A program made the translations under genes and the position numbers. From Periplaneta americana (taxonomy: Eukaryota; Arthropoda; Insecta; Blattodea; Blattidae): a stretch of 64,000 nt of DNA. This document shows, piece after piece, positions 46,190 through 57,891 of the stretch (positions are counted from its first letter, which is position 1; each line of letters opens with the position of its first letter). The stretch lies in contig NC_091132.1 in NCBI RefSeq assembly GCF_040183065.1, positions 162,822,102 through 162,886,101 of the forward strand, given 5' to 3'. The notes below the pieces were generated by a model. That model saw only the letters and a list, made by a program, of their open reading frames with translations. It searched no databases and was not told the DNA's origin.

Positions 46190-49100
46190 GGAACTTATAA
46201 AAGATGAATTCTAAATTACTTTGTACTGCTACAGTTTTGTAGGCAAAAGCATTTAAATTTGATTATTCATAAATTTAATCAATTTGTTTATTAAATAACA
46301 TCAGGCAGTTATTACATGAAATTAATATAGACTAACTACTAGCTCTACTACAGACACACTTTTAATTTTCATTGAAGAATTTATTTATTTATTTTTATTA
46401 CTAAGTGCCACACAGTTGACTCATTAATGAAATTTCTTTGACCGTGTTTATTTAAGTATTGTTCTAATTTTTACACTCGTCTTGTATTTCCATAATGGAT
46501 TGAAATTTTTAGATGCCATGATGTCAAAAGGATTCCCCAAAGAGAAGACAATGAGCAATAATGCAAGATATTACAGGAAACACAACAGATTATAAACACT
46601 ACAAACTTTGTCAACAAGAAGCTATATGTTTGTGTTCCATCATAAGGCAAACAATAGTGATAAATTGCAAAATAAACACACAAATATGTTTTCACCGAGT
46701 GTGTTATTTCTCTGTGCTATGATCATTTTGTTATGGTCTTAAGTAAAGGCCTACAGTCAATGGCTTTGAACTGCATGGTCCCATCTCCAAATAGAAAATC
46801 AGTGGTAACGTCAAGAAGGGAAGGCAAATGATGTGACCTGACCAATTTGAAGTAAGAAAGAAAATTAATAAGTTAGTAAATAAAGAGGGCACATGTGAAC
46901 GGAATAGGCCTATGTTAAGATTGTGAAGAATATGATTAGCGAATTAAAAATAACTTATATCAAATGTTTGTGTAGGCAATAAACACATAAAAATAATGTT
47001 TATATTTTCGTTTGTAGTGCTAGTACATTGTAGGCCTATTGCTATATATATGGTAAATATTCTACGTTTTTGAATAAACTTTTGGTGAATTTTTACTTTG
47101 ATATTGCTAGTATAGGGAATTAAAAACAAACACTGAAAATACATTATTTTTCTAGATTGGAGTAGTAGAAACTCGATGTGATAAATGGGATAACTGTGGT
47201 ACCACCCAACCCGCCCTAAATAGGTTCCTTACGGATATAGGAAAATCGTCGTACTTGAAAGAAGGCGGCCATATTTCGTCTTATAATGTTATTTGAGGTG
47301 GAGTGGGAGAATATTGCAGTGTCGCCAACTGTGGTAATCATACATATTATCATACACACCTAAACAAACCTAACCTAAAGTGCTACACACCTATTGTAAA
47401 CATTCCTCACGTTTAGCACACCTGTCGTAACTTTCCTCACAGTTTCATTTCCTAAGTCGATATTGGCATCCCTGCTACACCTATAAAATGTCGTCTGCGG
47501 GAATTCTGAGTCATCTAATTCAAGTGAAGTGTAATTGCGACACTGTTAATTACGTTTCCGAAGTTGTTTCTGTGTTATCTTAAGGAATTATTTTGTCATT
47601 GCAGTGATAATTGCACTTATATTGTACAATAAACATTTAAATGTGTCGTGGCTGAGATAAAAGTGTTCTAAATTGATTTCCTGCTCCAAAACTACAGTAA
47701 TAAACGTGTGAATATTCGTAAGAAGTCCGTTGTAAGTGGCCGTAGGAAACTAAAAATTGACCGAAATGAAATTAATAGGAAAATACTTATGTGATACAGT
47801 TTCCGCAGTTAGCCATGTAACTCTGTACCACCACTAAATGTAAAATTTCACCTTTTAAAAATATGATTCTTGATTCAACCCGTAAAATATGTAGATTTCT
47901 TAAATAATTCATTTTTAAACAATAATTTGAAAAAATATTACTGTAGGTAGGCTACAGTAAGAATAAAAATATGATACAAGTGGTACAAAGTTACATCAAA
48001 TGACTTTAGCTATTAAAATGTATATAGCCTACTTACCTCTTTTATTATAATTGCAAGCGCGCTTACACGTATTTTTGTTTATAATTTCAATGTTTAAACC
48101 TAATAACCACACTTCAACAATGCCCAATATTCCGTCTCCTTTCAAAACTAGAAAATAGATTTAAATGGAGTCAAACGTTTTCACATAAGATTTAATTGCA
48201 TTCAAAGGTTTCACACAGGACTACCGATACTCTACAAAATGAATATAACACGATGGATTTAACTGCAGTCACGCTAGAATCAAAAATCTTGTAACGCAAG
48301 AATATAGATATTTCAAGAATATCAGATTATGTTACTGTAACCTCATTGTTACAGGAATACTCGCACAGTAAGTACATATAGCCTGAGGACTGTTTTGAAC
48401 GTTGATTGCAAATGGTCACGTAGTTATATTCTGGTATTAGCGTAATTCACTTGACCCACTTCAAATATAGAAAAACGAATGCAGTAAAATTTACCACGGC
48501 TGCCACTACTCTGTTGATAATAAGAGACAGGGGTCAGAGGTTGTTGGTACACGGCCTTCTTGATTTTAATATTTGTTAAATTTAATAAGAAAAAGTAGCA
48601 ATTTGTTGTTTATTTATTTATATTGCTGATAATTGTAACATCAAATATAAATAAACAAAACAACTCTAGCTCGCCCCTGAAAGAGTATTACTCATAGTCA
48701 GGGGCGGATTCCTGAAATGAAATTAAGAAGTATATAATACAATATTTGTGTTATGTCTACTGCCATGATCTAGACTACTACACAATAAGAATATATAAAT
48801 TGAAATTTACATTTATTTCTAAAATTCATACCTAACTTTTTAAATTAAATACTACAGCTATTAGAATTGACAAGATTAGGATATATAAATATAAACTTGT
48901 TATAGGCTATATTCTTGGGCCTAAATTAGCCTGCTATGATTAAATAGGCTACTCTAGCAGTGTTGCATTTTGGTTCAAACAATCTTGAAGAATTGATACG
49001 GTACCTTTTGTTTCATAACTATGAGGTTGGAATATACACTTTAATATAATTCTACCACATTTTAATTCCCAAGTCGTTTTGCTTCTATTCCACCTAAGTT

Positions 49101-49212
49101 AACCTTCTATTTTAAGGCGAAATACGCTACAGTGCAAGACACAATTATTAATGATTAGGCCTACTTGGTACACGTCACCTTTCCCAATTGAACGGAGACG
49201 TAAGATATTTTT
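46190..49212. other. No gene seen
   Basis: AT-rich stretch right of gene B. A donor-like AAAAGAG|GTAAGT at 48037 on the minus strand could be a 5' untranslated exon of gene B (see findings). The motif AACTTTGTACC and variants recur across 45425-47995. Confidence 0.4.
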
Positions 49213-49440
49213 ATTTTGCTTGGTTATTTAACGACGCTTTATCAACTACGAGGATATTAGCGTCGATGGGATTGGTGATAGCGAGATGTTATTTGGCGAT
49301 ATGAGACCGAGGTTTCGCCAAAGATTACCTGACATTTGCCTTACGACTGGGAAAAACCTCGGAAAATACCCGACCAGGTAATATGCAACTCTGAATCGGC
49401 AGGCAAGCGCCTTAGCCGACAGAGCTACGCCGGTGGCTGC
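49213..49440 (-). mobile_element. SINE family 3 copy
   Basis: Minus strand: head GGCAGCCACCGGCGTAGCTC, weak B-box (GATTCAGAGTTGC), body with GTTTTTCCCAGTCGTAAGGC, tail AAAGCGTCGTTAAATAACC. Possible TSD CGTAAGATA/CGTAAAATA. The tail is shared with families 1 and 2. Confidence 0.8.
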
Positions 49441-49444
49441 CGTA

Positions 49445-50590
49445 AAATAGCAGATGTCAATGTCAGTGTGTGCTAGTATATTGTCAGAATAAAATGAATG
49501 TAGTGAATAAGTTTAAATTATGTCAGATATACTTCTGAAAACTAAACCGTGTTACGAAATGGCGGTAAAAGTAAAATAGTGATGTAACGTCTAAGCTTAT
49601 GATGAAAGTAGAATGACTAATTATATTCAAGACTAAATAAAATCTGTGTTTACTTATACACGTTTCAATCCATACTCTCTCTTAACTCCCGAGTCATGAG
49701 TAGGGTACAGATTTTTAAAATGTAATTTTAGGTGCCTAAAATAGGCTTAAAGTGTAGGAAATAGTATCTAAAGAATTGAAAACAGGCTCTAAGAAAAAAT
49801 AACGCTTTCTTTAAAAACATATTCCAAATCATCAGAAATTCACTTTTAGAACGGAATAATTTTAAATGCTTATATACTGTTACCACCACTACTTCTAAAA
49901 GTACAACAACAACAAATACAGTATCTATGTTACTAGTTATATATAAACTAAACAATTAAATGTGAAAAATAAGTTTTAGACATAAATTCAGTACACAAAC
50001 AAGCCAAATATGATCAATTTTTACTAAGAGTTGTTTATTAATGTCCTTAACTAGCTTCACAAATTAGTAATGCTTTTCCTAAATTTTCAACTGAAAAGCA
50101 ATGCCGTCTCTCACTCAACACAATTTATAGCCTATGCTGAAAATGAATGCTCCACATACTCTGGTTGAAATAACAGGAGGGTATTTCAGTTTTGGTACTA
50201 GTTGTATAGCAATTTTATACTATAAATCCATGTTCTTCCGAGCTAGAATGTCTGAAGCAGTACACAGGTCCTTCAGCCCTACATTTCTCTGCAGAACTTG
50301 CTCCAGATTATCCCTTTTTTCCAGCAGAACCAGCAACAGATTTCGAATTTAAAAACAAATTTTCGGAATAAAAATGTGTGTTTTGACCTATTAGAAATAA
50401 AACATACTTAATAGGTCAAAATAGGTTTGTCTACAAAATAGACATTTTTAGATGCTATTAAAATACCAATATTAGACATAGTTTTATATGACACATGTAC
50501 TTACAAGTTTGTATGAACTTATCATTTAAGGATTTAAATAGTAATTTAACTTAAATCCGAAGTCCTCTTTCTCCTCTTGTTTTTCCTTGA
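49445..50590. other. No gene seen
   Basis: AT-rich. Frames of 60-75 codons here match nothing I recognise. Confidence 0.5.
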
Positions 50591-50599
50591 ACTCATCTT

Positions 50600-51400
50600 A
50601 CTTCTTTTTTTTTCTATACCTCTTTTTTTCTCTCTTACTTCTCTTGAAACATCAAGGATACCACACACAAAATAATGGGAACCACACTACCTAGATACAA
50701 CTTTCCATGTTCTTTTTCGTCCGGATATGCCTCGAACATGCGGGTATCGGCGATGATATTCTGGCTTACTTCTAATATGTTCAACAGAGAGTTTAAAATC
50801 TGAAATACAGAGCACACAACAGGCGAAATGATCTGACATCCTAGATCTAGTGAGAATCCATCTCACATCCTGATTATCGGCCTCCAAATGAAATTCAGCT
50901 TGCTCGAGGTATCGTTCATCATAAACTACTTCACGCCAAGGGGCTCTAACTCACTAATAAAGTATTTCAGATCCTGGACTGTAAGGGTACCTGAGGTATA
51001 AGCAGTCTGTCTATTACCTTCCAGAAGAGTTTGCAAAAATACTGCCGCCAAATCAGTGCTACAAGTATCCGTTTGCAACACGAACGTCTTGGAAAAATAC
51101 GTCATAGCTATCACAGAAGGAGAAGTAATAGCTTCCTTAAGTTTGCTAAAGGTGTTAACCCACTCCCGGCCACATGCAAAACGAATTTGGCGGTATTGAT
51201 TCCATTGTCACTTTTATTTGATTGCAGGCAGTAAATCCTCCTGAGCACTACTACTAATAATAATTTAAACTGAGGCCATCGCTGGATGATAGTCTCATCT
51301 GTTTTATAACAAACTCCTTCTAAGTAGCTACTTACTCTACTGTCATGTGGAATGGAGGACTTTGTAGGAGACATGGGGAAAGATCTCGGCATCGTGACCG
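50600..51400 (-). pseudogene. Gypsy-type retrotransposon RNase H relic
   Basis: Minus strand reads FACGREWVNTFSKLKEAITS, then FSKTFVLQTDTCSTDLAAVF (RNase H start, catalytic TD), GNRQTAYTSGTLTVQDLKYF and, in another frame, HLEADNQDVRWILTRSRMSD. This is the order of Ty3/Gypsy polymerase tail and RNase H. Frameshifts near 50930 and 51115. No LTRs recognised. Confidence 0.7.
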
Positions 51401-51932
51401 TATTCGAAGTCAACAATCAAAAAGTAAGAAAACCGTCATTGTTACTCGTGATGAATACAATGGTGTCTGCAAACAATTCGGCACTGTAAACAAACTTGGA
51501 GTTAATTGGTTTATTTATGATTTGAAGATTCAGATCAGTGGTCATCAGCACAGTGCACCCTCGGGCTAGCGTCACTTACCCGCGGATAAGAGATTGCACT
51601 ATGGTCCACCATAGCTGCTTGCAGGTATGCTCTCTACCTCTCCGCCTGCTGCACAACGGCGCATATAATGTTGCACAGAATACTCTTTACTTACATATTT
51701 CAGCGTGTGCTGATGACCAATGATTTAGATAATATTTACAATAACTGAATAAGTGCGGTGAAGAGACTGAAATTTAAAAAAATTCGAAAAAAGGGTGGGT
51801 CCAAAACAACAAGATTTACGACAGTAATGAACTACAGATTTGAAAAAATGTTTACACTAAAAGACACTAGTGAAGAAAGAATATTATGGTGTGTTTGAAC
51901 TTAGAGAAATTCCATTGTAACATGTGATTTCC

Positions 51933-51934
<2 letters not shown>

Positions 51935-51973
<39 letters not shown>
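51935..51973. repeat. A39 run
   Basis: Homopolymer. Could be the tail of a retro-inserted sequence to its left, or to the right as a T-run on the other strand; no source gene recognised. The frame beginning at 51979 (MMYKKLLEEYFGKNWKEN) is unassigned. Confidence 0.9.
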
Positions 51974-51974
<1 letters not shown>

Positions 51975-52143
51975 GCAATGATGTACAAAAAATTGCTAGA
52001 AGAATATTTTGGCAAAAATTGGAAAGAGAATGCAGAATTACGAGGGTACAGTGTTCTTCTGGAAAGCAGAGCTAGAGATGAACAACCACAACATTGCAAT
52101 TCTGTTCTTTGTGACTGTTTCGAATTGGATGCCAAGCATTGCA

Positions 52144-52202
<59 letters not shown>

Positions 52203-52236
52203 TATTACTATTATTATTATTATATTATTATTATTA

Positions 52237-52282
<46 letters not shown>
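52144..52282. repeat. (TTA)n microsatellite
   Basis: Long trinucleotide tract with a few interruptions. Gives spurious low-complexity frames. Confidence 0.95.
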
Positions 52283-52283
<1 letters not shown>

Positions 52284-52439
52284 ATTTTCTTTAATGTTGT
52301 GTATCTCTGATTAGTAAAAAGATGTCACTTTCTAAAAACTCAACCTTGTGACTTAAAGTTTGAATAAGGATTACATATTTCGTTTCTGAACATGAAGTAC
52401 TAACAAAGATAACAAACTTGAAACTCAAGTAAAGTTAAT

Positions 52440-52876
52440 TTGAATAATTTCGAGGGAAAAATTGTTCCGGGGCCGGGTATCGAACCCGGGACCATTGGTT
52501 AAACGTACCAACGCTCTCCCACTGAGCTACCCGGGAACTCTGCCCAACACCGATCCAATTTTTCCCTCTATATCCACAGACCTCAAAGTGGGCTGACAAC
52601 AGTCAAGCAACCAACATTAGTTGTGCACACTAACTCTGTGTGACTTTAAATTGTGGTTTTCTGTTACGTACAGTGACGAGTATTATGCAAAAAGGGAGCA
52701 ATTTTTCCCTGACTGTTGTCAGCCCACTTAGAGGTCTGTGGATATAGAGGGAAAAATTGGATCGGTGTCGGGTAGAGTTCCCGGGTAGCTCAGTGGGAGA
52801 GCGTTGGTACGTTTAACCAAAGGTCCCGGATTCGATAACCGGCCCCGGAACAATTTTTCCATGGAAATTATTCAAA
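52440..52876. mobile_element. Palindromic element with an Asn-tRNA-like module in each arm
   Basis: Arms of about 165 bp (52440-52605, 52710-52876), inverted and nearly identical, with a ~105-bp centre. Each arm folds as a tRNA: D-arm GCTCAGTGGGAGAGC, anticodon stem TTGGT/ACCAA with loop ACGTTTA (anticodon GTT, but C at position 33), T-arm CCGGGTTCGATACCCGG in the left arm. The sequence before the tRNA (CTCTATATCCACAGACCTC) is also conserved. No TSD seen. Confidence 0.75.
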
Positions 52877-52879
52877 ATT

Positions 52880-55345
52880 GAAACTCTCTTAATTTTGCAG
52901 CAAGAATAATTATTTTGCGTTTATTATGTGTGTAATATTGTAATGCTGTTACTTGTCATGACGTTAATTCAGGAAAAATATTTTTGCGTTTCAAACCTGT
53001 TAAAATATTCCAATTTGTTATTTGATAATTATTTTAGTTTTAAATTTTTCATTGAAGTATTCAACTGTTCAAATACTAAACAGCTGTTTTCATGCTTTCC
53101 AATATTTTTTTTCAAAAAGTAATTTTAAAACCGGTATTAATAACTTCACTCTTATTTTTCAAAACATAATATCGCCCATCTTTTTTTTTTTTCAAAATTA
53201 AACAATGAAAAAAATTTACGTAATCAATATTTTGAAAACATAATCTAGGCACAAAATTCTTTAGTTCTGCACTTTTTTCGATGAAAAAGGGTGAATTTTA
53301 ACAATGAATACAGTTTTTCGTTCCTTCAATGAAATTAAAGAAAATGTTGGAAGAAAGCTCCTCAATTCCTTATGCATCTAAAGCTCTCACATCAACAGAA
53401 CAAAGATATAGCAAAACAGAATATAGAATTGATAAGTTTGTGTTTTGATGCTGAAACATTCTGACAATATATCTCTGAAAGGGATTCAGTAAAGGTTCAA
53501 ACTGATCATAATTTCATGTATGTGTGTGTGTATGTGTTTGTGTGCTCTCACTTGAATTTCAGAGACAGCTGACGATAAACATGGAATTTCCTTGTTCCCA
53601 ATCTGAACCCGTTGGGGTGTCATTGACAGCCAAAATTTATCTCTGTATCAGTCGTACCACAAAATCAATATATAAGTATATAATTAAATTTATACTAGAA
53701 GATTTTTTTACCCCTTGACCGCTGTTTTCCTATTGTTTTTAATATGACTTTAGAAACTATAACTCAGAAATTCAGAACACATTGTATTAATTCTTAATTT
53801 ATACACAGAATAAAGATACAATATAAACTCGCAATAAGTCATTGTTAACATAGAGACTAATATTCTGAGAGATGTATATAGGTTTTTTTTTTTTTTTTTT
53901 TTTTTTACAAATTAAGAGATTATATGCACAACGCCTATCTTACTATATTGGCAAGGTGATTATACAGTTAGAATTTAACAGTAACACATATTCGGGCATG
54001 AACAACAATATTTTGAGAGACGTATATTTTAGAATTAATACAGTATTATTTTCAGTTAGCTTACGTACTTCCACATACTACAGTAACAACATGACAGAAG
54101 TATCTGTGAATTGTTTTCTCACAGTTGTAAATTTTTTTTCTTCCTCTTTTTGTATAAAATATAGTTCAGAATGTGAAAATACGGAATTAATGTCTGCAAT
54201 TTTGTGAGACTGTCCTTGAGATTAATTTTAATTTGGCCATTAGAAATGCCAGTCGCATTGAAATTGCTGTTAGGCTACTTAAAATCGAAAGATATGTTAG
54301 TATCATAGGAATGCGTGGAATAAAAACATCTTCTCTTTTCGTTTTTCCAGTTAATAGTGTCACTTCTATTACGTTTTGCATGGATTTTTTTTACACCATT
54401 TCCTCTTACATTGCATAATTTTGTGTGTCAATATTTCTCAACAGTACTATTGGTGATTCAATACAAAATATTAAATTATATGGCAGCAATCCGCGTGGTT
54501 TCAAAGATTTCAATGGGTCCCGAACTTCCTGTATCAACAACTGCAGTGTCGCCATCTGTGATTCACATGTGTCGATTTAGAAGGGATTAACACGTTGTAT
54601 GAACTTCACATGAACGAAATGTACGAGCACACTATGAGCTATTACTTTTTCATGGGAATAAGTTCATGTCGAAGCAACTGCATGGGAAAAAGATGTTGGA
54701 AACATTCAATAATTTATTTATTCCTTTAGAATATACATCCCGTACGTAAGAGGGTATAAACCAGAACCATATTCCTATTCCTCGTAATCTGTTGATTTAT
54801 TTTCTTTGGTCCAGGATAGAGTACTTCAATGCAACGAAGGGAAGTTATTTCTTTAATTTGTGTCACAAATTGTCGATTGAGACTCAACAAATAATGCATG
54901 AACTATGAATCAATAATATGAATTAGTCAGACAGTGTACGAATAGTGTGGTTGAAGGATTCCACTCTCAAATCCAACGACTTGTGATGGCACATCACGTG
55001 AACATTTCGCGATTCATTAGCCATTTGCAACAACAGAATCGGAAACAGAACGTTTAGTAACCCAGGTCCTTGTTGGCATACAAATATTAAGCGGCCAGTA
55101 AATATACTGTAGCCTATATCAATAATCAAACGAGAATATTCAACATTGTCCGTAATATTACCAAGATTATAAAGACAGGAATGAAAAATTTCGATATCTC
55201 AGAGAGACATCATATTATTTGAAATTATATAGTGACCCTCAAGAAGAACAATAGATGTATCTTTTGTATTAAGTACCATAATTAGGCGATAAGAAAAATT
55301 TTTCAACACATTCCTTGCAGTTTGCCTTGTCGGATATTTTAGGGA
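52880..55345. other. No gene seen
   Basis: AT-rich with a short (TG)n near 53522 and a T24 run at about 53883-53906. No coding or clear repeat. Confidence 0.45.
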
Positions 55346-55348
55346 AAT

Positions 55349-55496
55349 GGACGCATTTGTGGACATTTTTAAGAAGAGGACTTGCTGACAGTGGACCTTT
55401 TCAGGTAAGGACATTTATATGGCATGGACGAATTTTCAATACGGACATTTCTAAACGTTGGACATTTTGGTAGAGAGGACCTATTGCAAAATGGAC
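55349..55496 (+). repeat. Phased GGAC array, 10 units
   Basis: GGAC starts at 55349, 55361, 55378, 55393, 55409, 55426, 55443, 55460, 55477 and 55493; the last six intervals are 17, 17, 17, 17, 17 and 16-17 bp. Sequence between motifs is variable. Same design as 33167-33335 in reverse. Confidence 0.9.
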
Positions 55497-55606
55497 CATA
55501 TCTCACTTAACCGACGAAGAGTGTTAGATGGTATCAGTGTTTCACAAATAATCAATTTGTCACAATAATGATCAGTAGAAGACTGTTAAAATACTGAAAG
55601 AGTATG

Positions 55607-56455
55607 CTGTGTGGATAAGCTTCAGAGCTTCTACCGCGTTGTCTTGGTGTTGGTGGCTGACGTTTCGACTGCAGTGTTGTGGTCATCTTCAGAGCAGTTG
55701 TTGCGAGCCGGTATATATATAATAGTCTCCATGGGGGGGTCGACCTGGTTGGCAAGTTGGTATAGCGCTGGCCTTCTATGCCCAAGGTTGCGGGTTCGAT
55801 CCCGGGCCAGGTCGATGGCATTTAAGTGTGCTTAAATGCGACAGGCTCATATCAGTAGGTTTATTGGCATGTAAAAGAATTCCTGCGGGACAAAATTCCG
55901 GCACATCCGGCGACGCTGATATAACCTCTGCAGTTGCGAGCGTCGTTAAATAAAACATAACATTCAACATTCCATGGGAGAGTAGTTGCGGTGATAGGTC
56001 GTAGGCTCTCCTTCTGGCATCGGATTGGTCCTACGTTGTCCAATCCGGTTGAGGTCTGTATGAAGGGGAGTATCCATATTAAATACTGGCCCTCATAAGG
56101 TCCGAAAGAGTGACCTTGATACCGTGCCCGATGTCCAGGTGAAGGGGGGGCCGCGTACATGTGGAGACCTGGTTCCTAAGTATGATCTTGGAACAGACTT
56201 CCCCATGAGTTGCTGAGTTGTAACCCCTCGTCCTTGTTGATGTTGTCGGGATGGTGTTTGATGTGGAAGGCTTCTTTAACCAGTCTTCTGTATAAGTTGT
56301 CTTCTTTATCTATTATCCTGATATTGTCGATATTGAAAATGACCACAACAGAGCGGTCGAAACGTCAGCCACCGACACCAAGACAACGCGATATAAGCCC
56401 TGAAGCTTATCCACACAGCATATATACCAGACGCGGAAGCCTACGCGACCACTTA
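55607..56455 (-). mobile_element. Penelope-like element with inverted ends and 14-bp TSD
   Basis: Exact TSD ACTGAAAGAGTATG at 55593-55606 and 56456-56469. About 85 bp at each end are inverted copies (CTGTGTGGATAAGCTTCAG; CTGACGTTTCGAC). Minus-strand peptide DNLYRRLVKEAFHIKHHPDN, NINKDEGLQLSNSWGSLF resembles the C-terminal region of Penelope-like proteins. A SINE family 2 copy interrupts it (55738-55970). Most of the element, including reverse transcriptase, is missing. Confidence 0.7.
55738..55970 (+). mobile_element. SINE family 2 full copy
   Basis: TSD TCCATGGG at 55728-55735 and 55971-55978. Head GACCTGGTTGGCAAGTTGG, loop CTTCTAT (anticodon TCT), B-box GGGTTCGATCCCG, tail GCGTCGTTAAATAAAACATA. 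Confidence 0.92.
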
Positions 56456-56739
56456 ACTGAAAGAGTATGTTTAATGCGTCAAAATATACACTAGAAATCT
56501 TAGCAATAAACAGAACAAAATTTCACTACGATCTGAAAATCAGAGGAAACATCACTAGGTACTTTTTATTGTACTTGCATCTGAAACAAGCGAAACACAT
56601 ATATATCACAAAACACGTGTAACATAGATGGGATCTACATTTAATTTACGATCACTGAAATTAACATATCATTAACAAGTAATAACACAGTATCGTGATG
56701 AGATGTACGCTTCTACACAGAAGTGTATAACCTCCTGTT

Positions 56740-57235
56740 GTCAGTTCAATCAATATCGGTAAATAGCCAAGTGATCACCGGAGTTCAATTAAATATGCGA
56801 ACAATTAGTCAAAGCAGCACCTGGAGTGTTGCGTAACAATAAGGCGCACCTAATGAAAAATTGATTTTTACTACAATTAGAGGAATGCGCCCCAAAGTTT
56901 TGAAAACGCAATCCGCCTTCTGCTTCTAAGAGGAAACCACAGTGATTTTCAAATAATTTTCTGATTTGGGGAAGTACGTCAAATTTTATAAACATATGTG
57001 AAATATATGTAAATAAGTAATAGAATTATTGTCAATTTTACTGTATCAAATTATCTTCTTAATGGTGAAGAAATGGTCGATTGCAGCATTAATACTTCAC
57101 GAGTAATATTTCTCCAAAATGCTGACTGACGTAGAAATATATTGCGTTCAATATATCATATTATGGAGATTATTACACAGAAGAAGTTCATGTAATGGAG
57201 ATCTAAACTTGTGTGATTACTTAATTTTTGTATTA
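56740..57235. repeat. Segmental duplicate of 28447-29580 (3' flank of zinc-finger genes)
   Basis: Runs collinear with the gene B 3' flank (AATGAAAAATTGATTTTTAC, GTGATTTTCAAATAATTTTC), lacking its two insertions. Confidence 0.8.
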
Positions 57236-57237
57236 TT

Positions 57238-57453
57238 TATTTTTTATTTTATTGGGTTATTTTACAACGCTGTATCAACATCTAGGTTATTTAGCGTGTG
57301 AATGAGATAAAGGTGATAATGTCGGTGAAACGAGTCCGGGGTCCAGCACCGAAAGTTACAAAGCATTTGTTCATATTGGGTTGAGGGAAACCCCCGGGAA
57401 AAACGTCAACCGGTTAACTTGCCGCAATCGGGATTCGAACCCGGGCCTCCTGT
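57238..57453 (-). mobile_element. SINE family 1 copy, head-truncated
   Basis: Tail and body as in the other copies; stops after the B-box (GGATTCGAACCCGGGCC) and runs into T-rich DNA. Absent from the equivalent gene B flank near 29500, so it inserted after duplication. Confidence 0.88.
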
Positions 57454-57584
57454 TTTTTTTATTAGATTTAAAATCATATAAAAATGAGTATTCTTTATTG
57501 CTGTCATATTTCACATGGAATATGCTACATGCCTTTTGAACTTATCCATATACGTAAGCATATTCAGCAAGTATCACATTGGAA

Positions 57585-57891
57585 GATAATTCGCCTGTGT
57601 GAAGGACCTTATTTATTTGTTATTATTTTTTTTTTTTTTAACTTTCCGATTCAGGAGAACTCTTTCAAAATACATCGCATTTGAATGATCTCTTGCCTCT
57701 GTGTGATTGCAGAGGCTTGTCAAATACAGAATCCATAGATTAATGATTTTAGCCTGTGTGAAAGTTAACATGTTTAACCAAGTGTACCAATTACCAGAAA
57801 CTCTTTACACGCACACCCATATTAAGAAGGACCTTATTTCTGTATGAAAGCATGCATTTGCGCTTAAAAAACGATGCATATGTATGGCGTT
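57585..57891 (-). pseudogene. Relic zinc fingers 3' of gene C
   Basis: Same decayed units as 29580-29871 (GKRSFKCDVF then a stop). Confidence 0.6.

Noticed and set aside
50135-50352. 72-codon frame as a possible small gene
   Set aside because: No homology recognised, no splice or promoter support, ordinary length for AT-rich DNA.
51924-52314. Frames rich in K, L, Y and I
   Set aside because: They translate the A39 run and the (TTA)n microsatellite.
52440-52876. Functional tRNA-Asn genes in both arms
   Set aside because: The cloverleaf is good, but position 33 is C rather than T, the second T-arm is damaged, and both lie in a palindromic repeat with conserved flanks.
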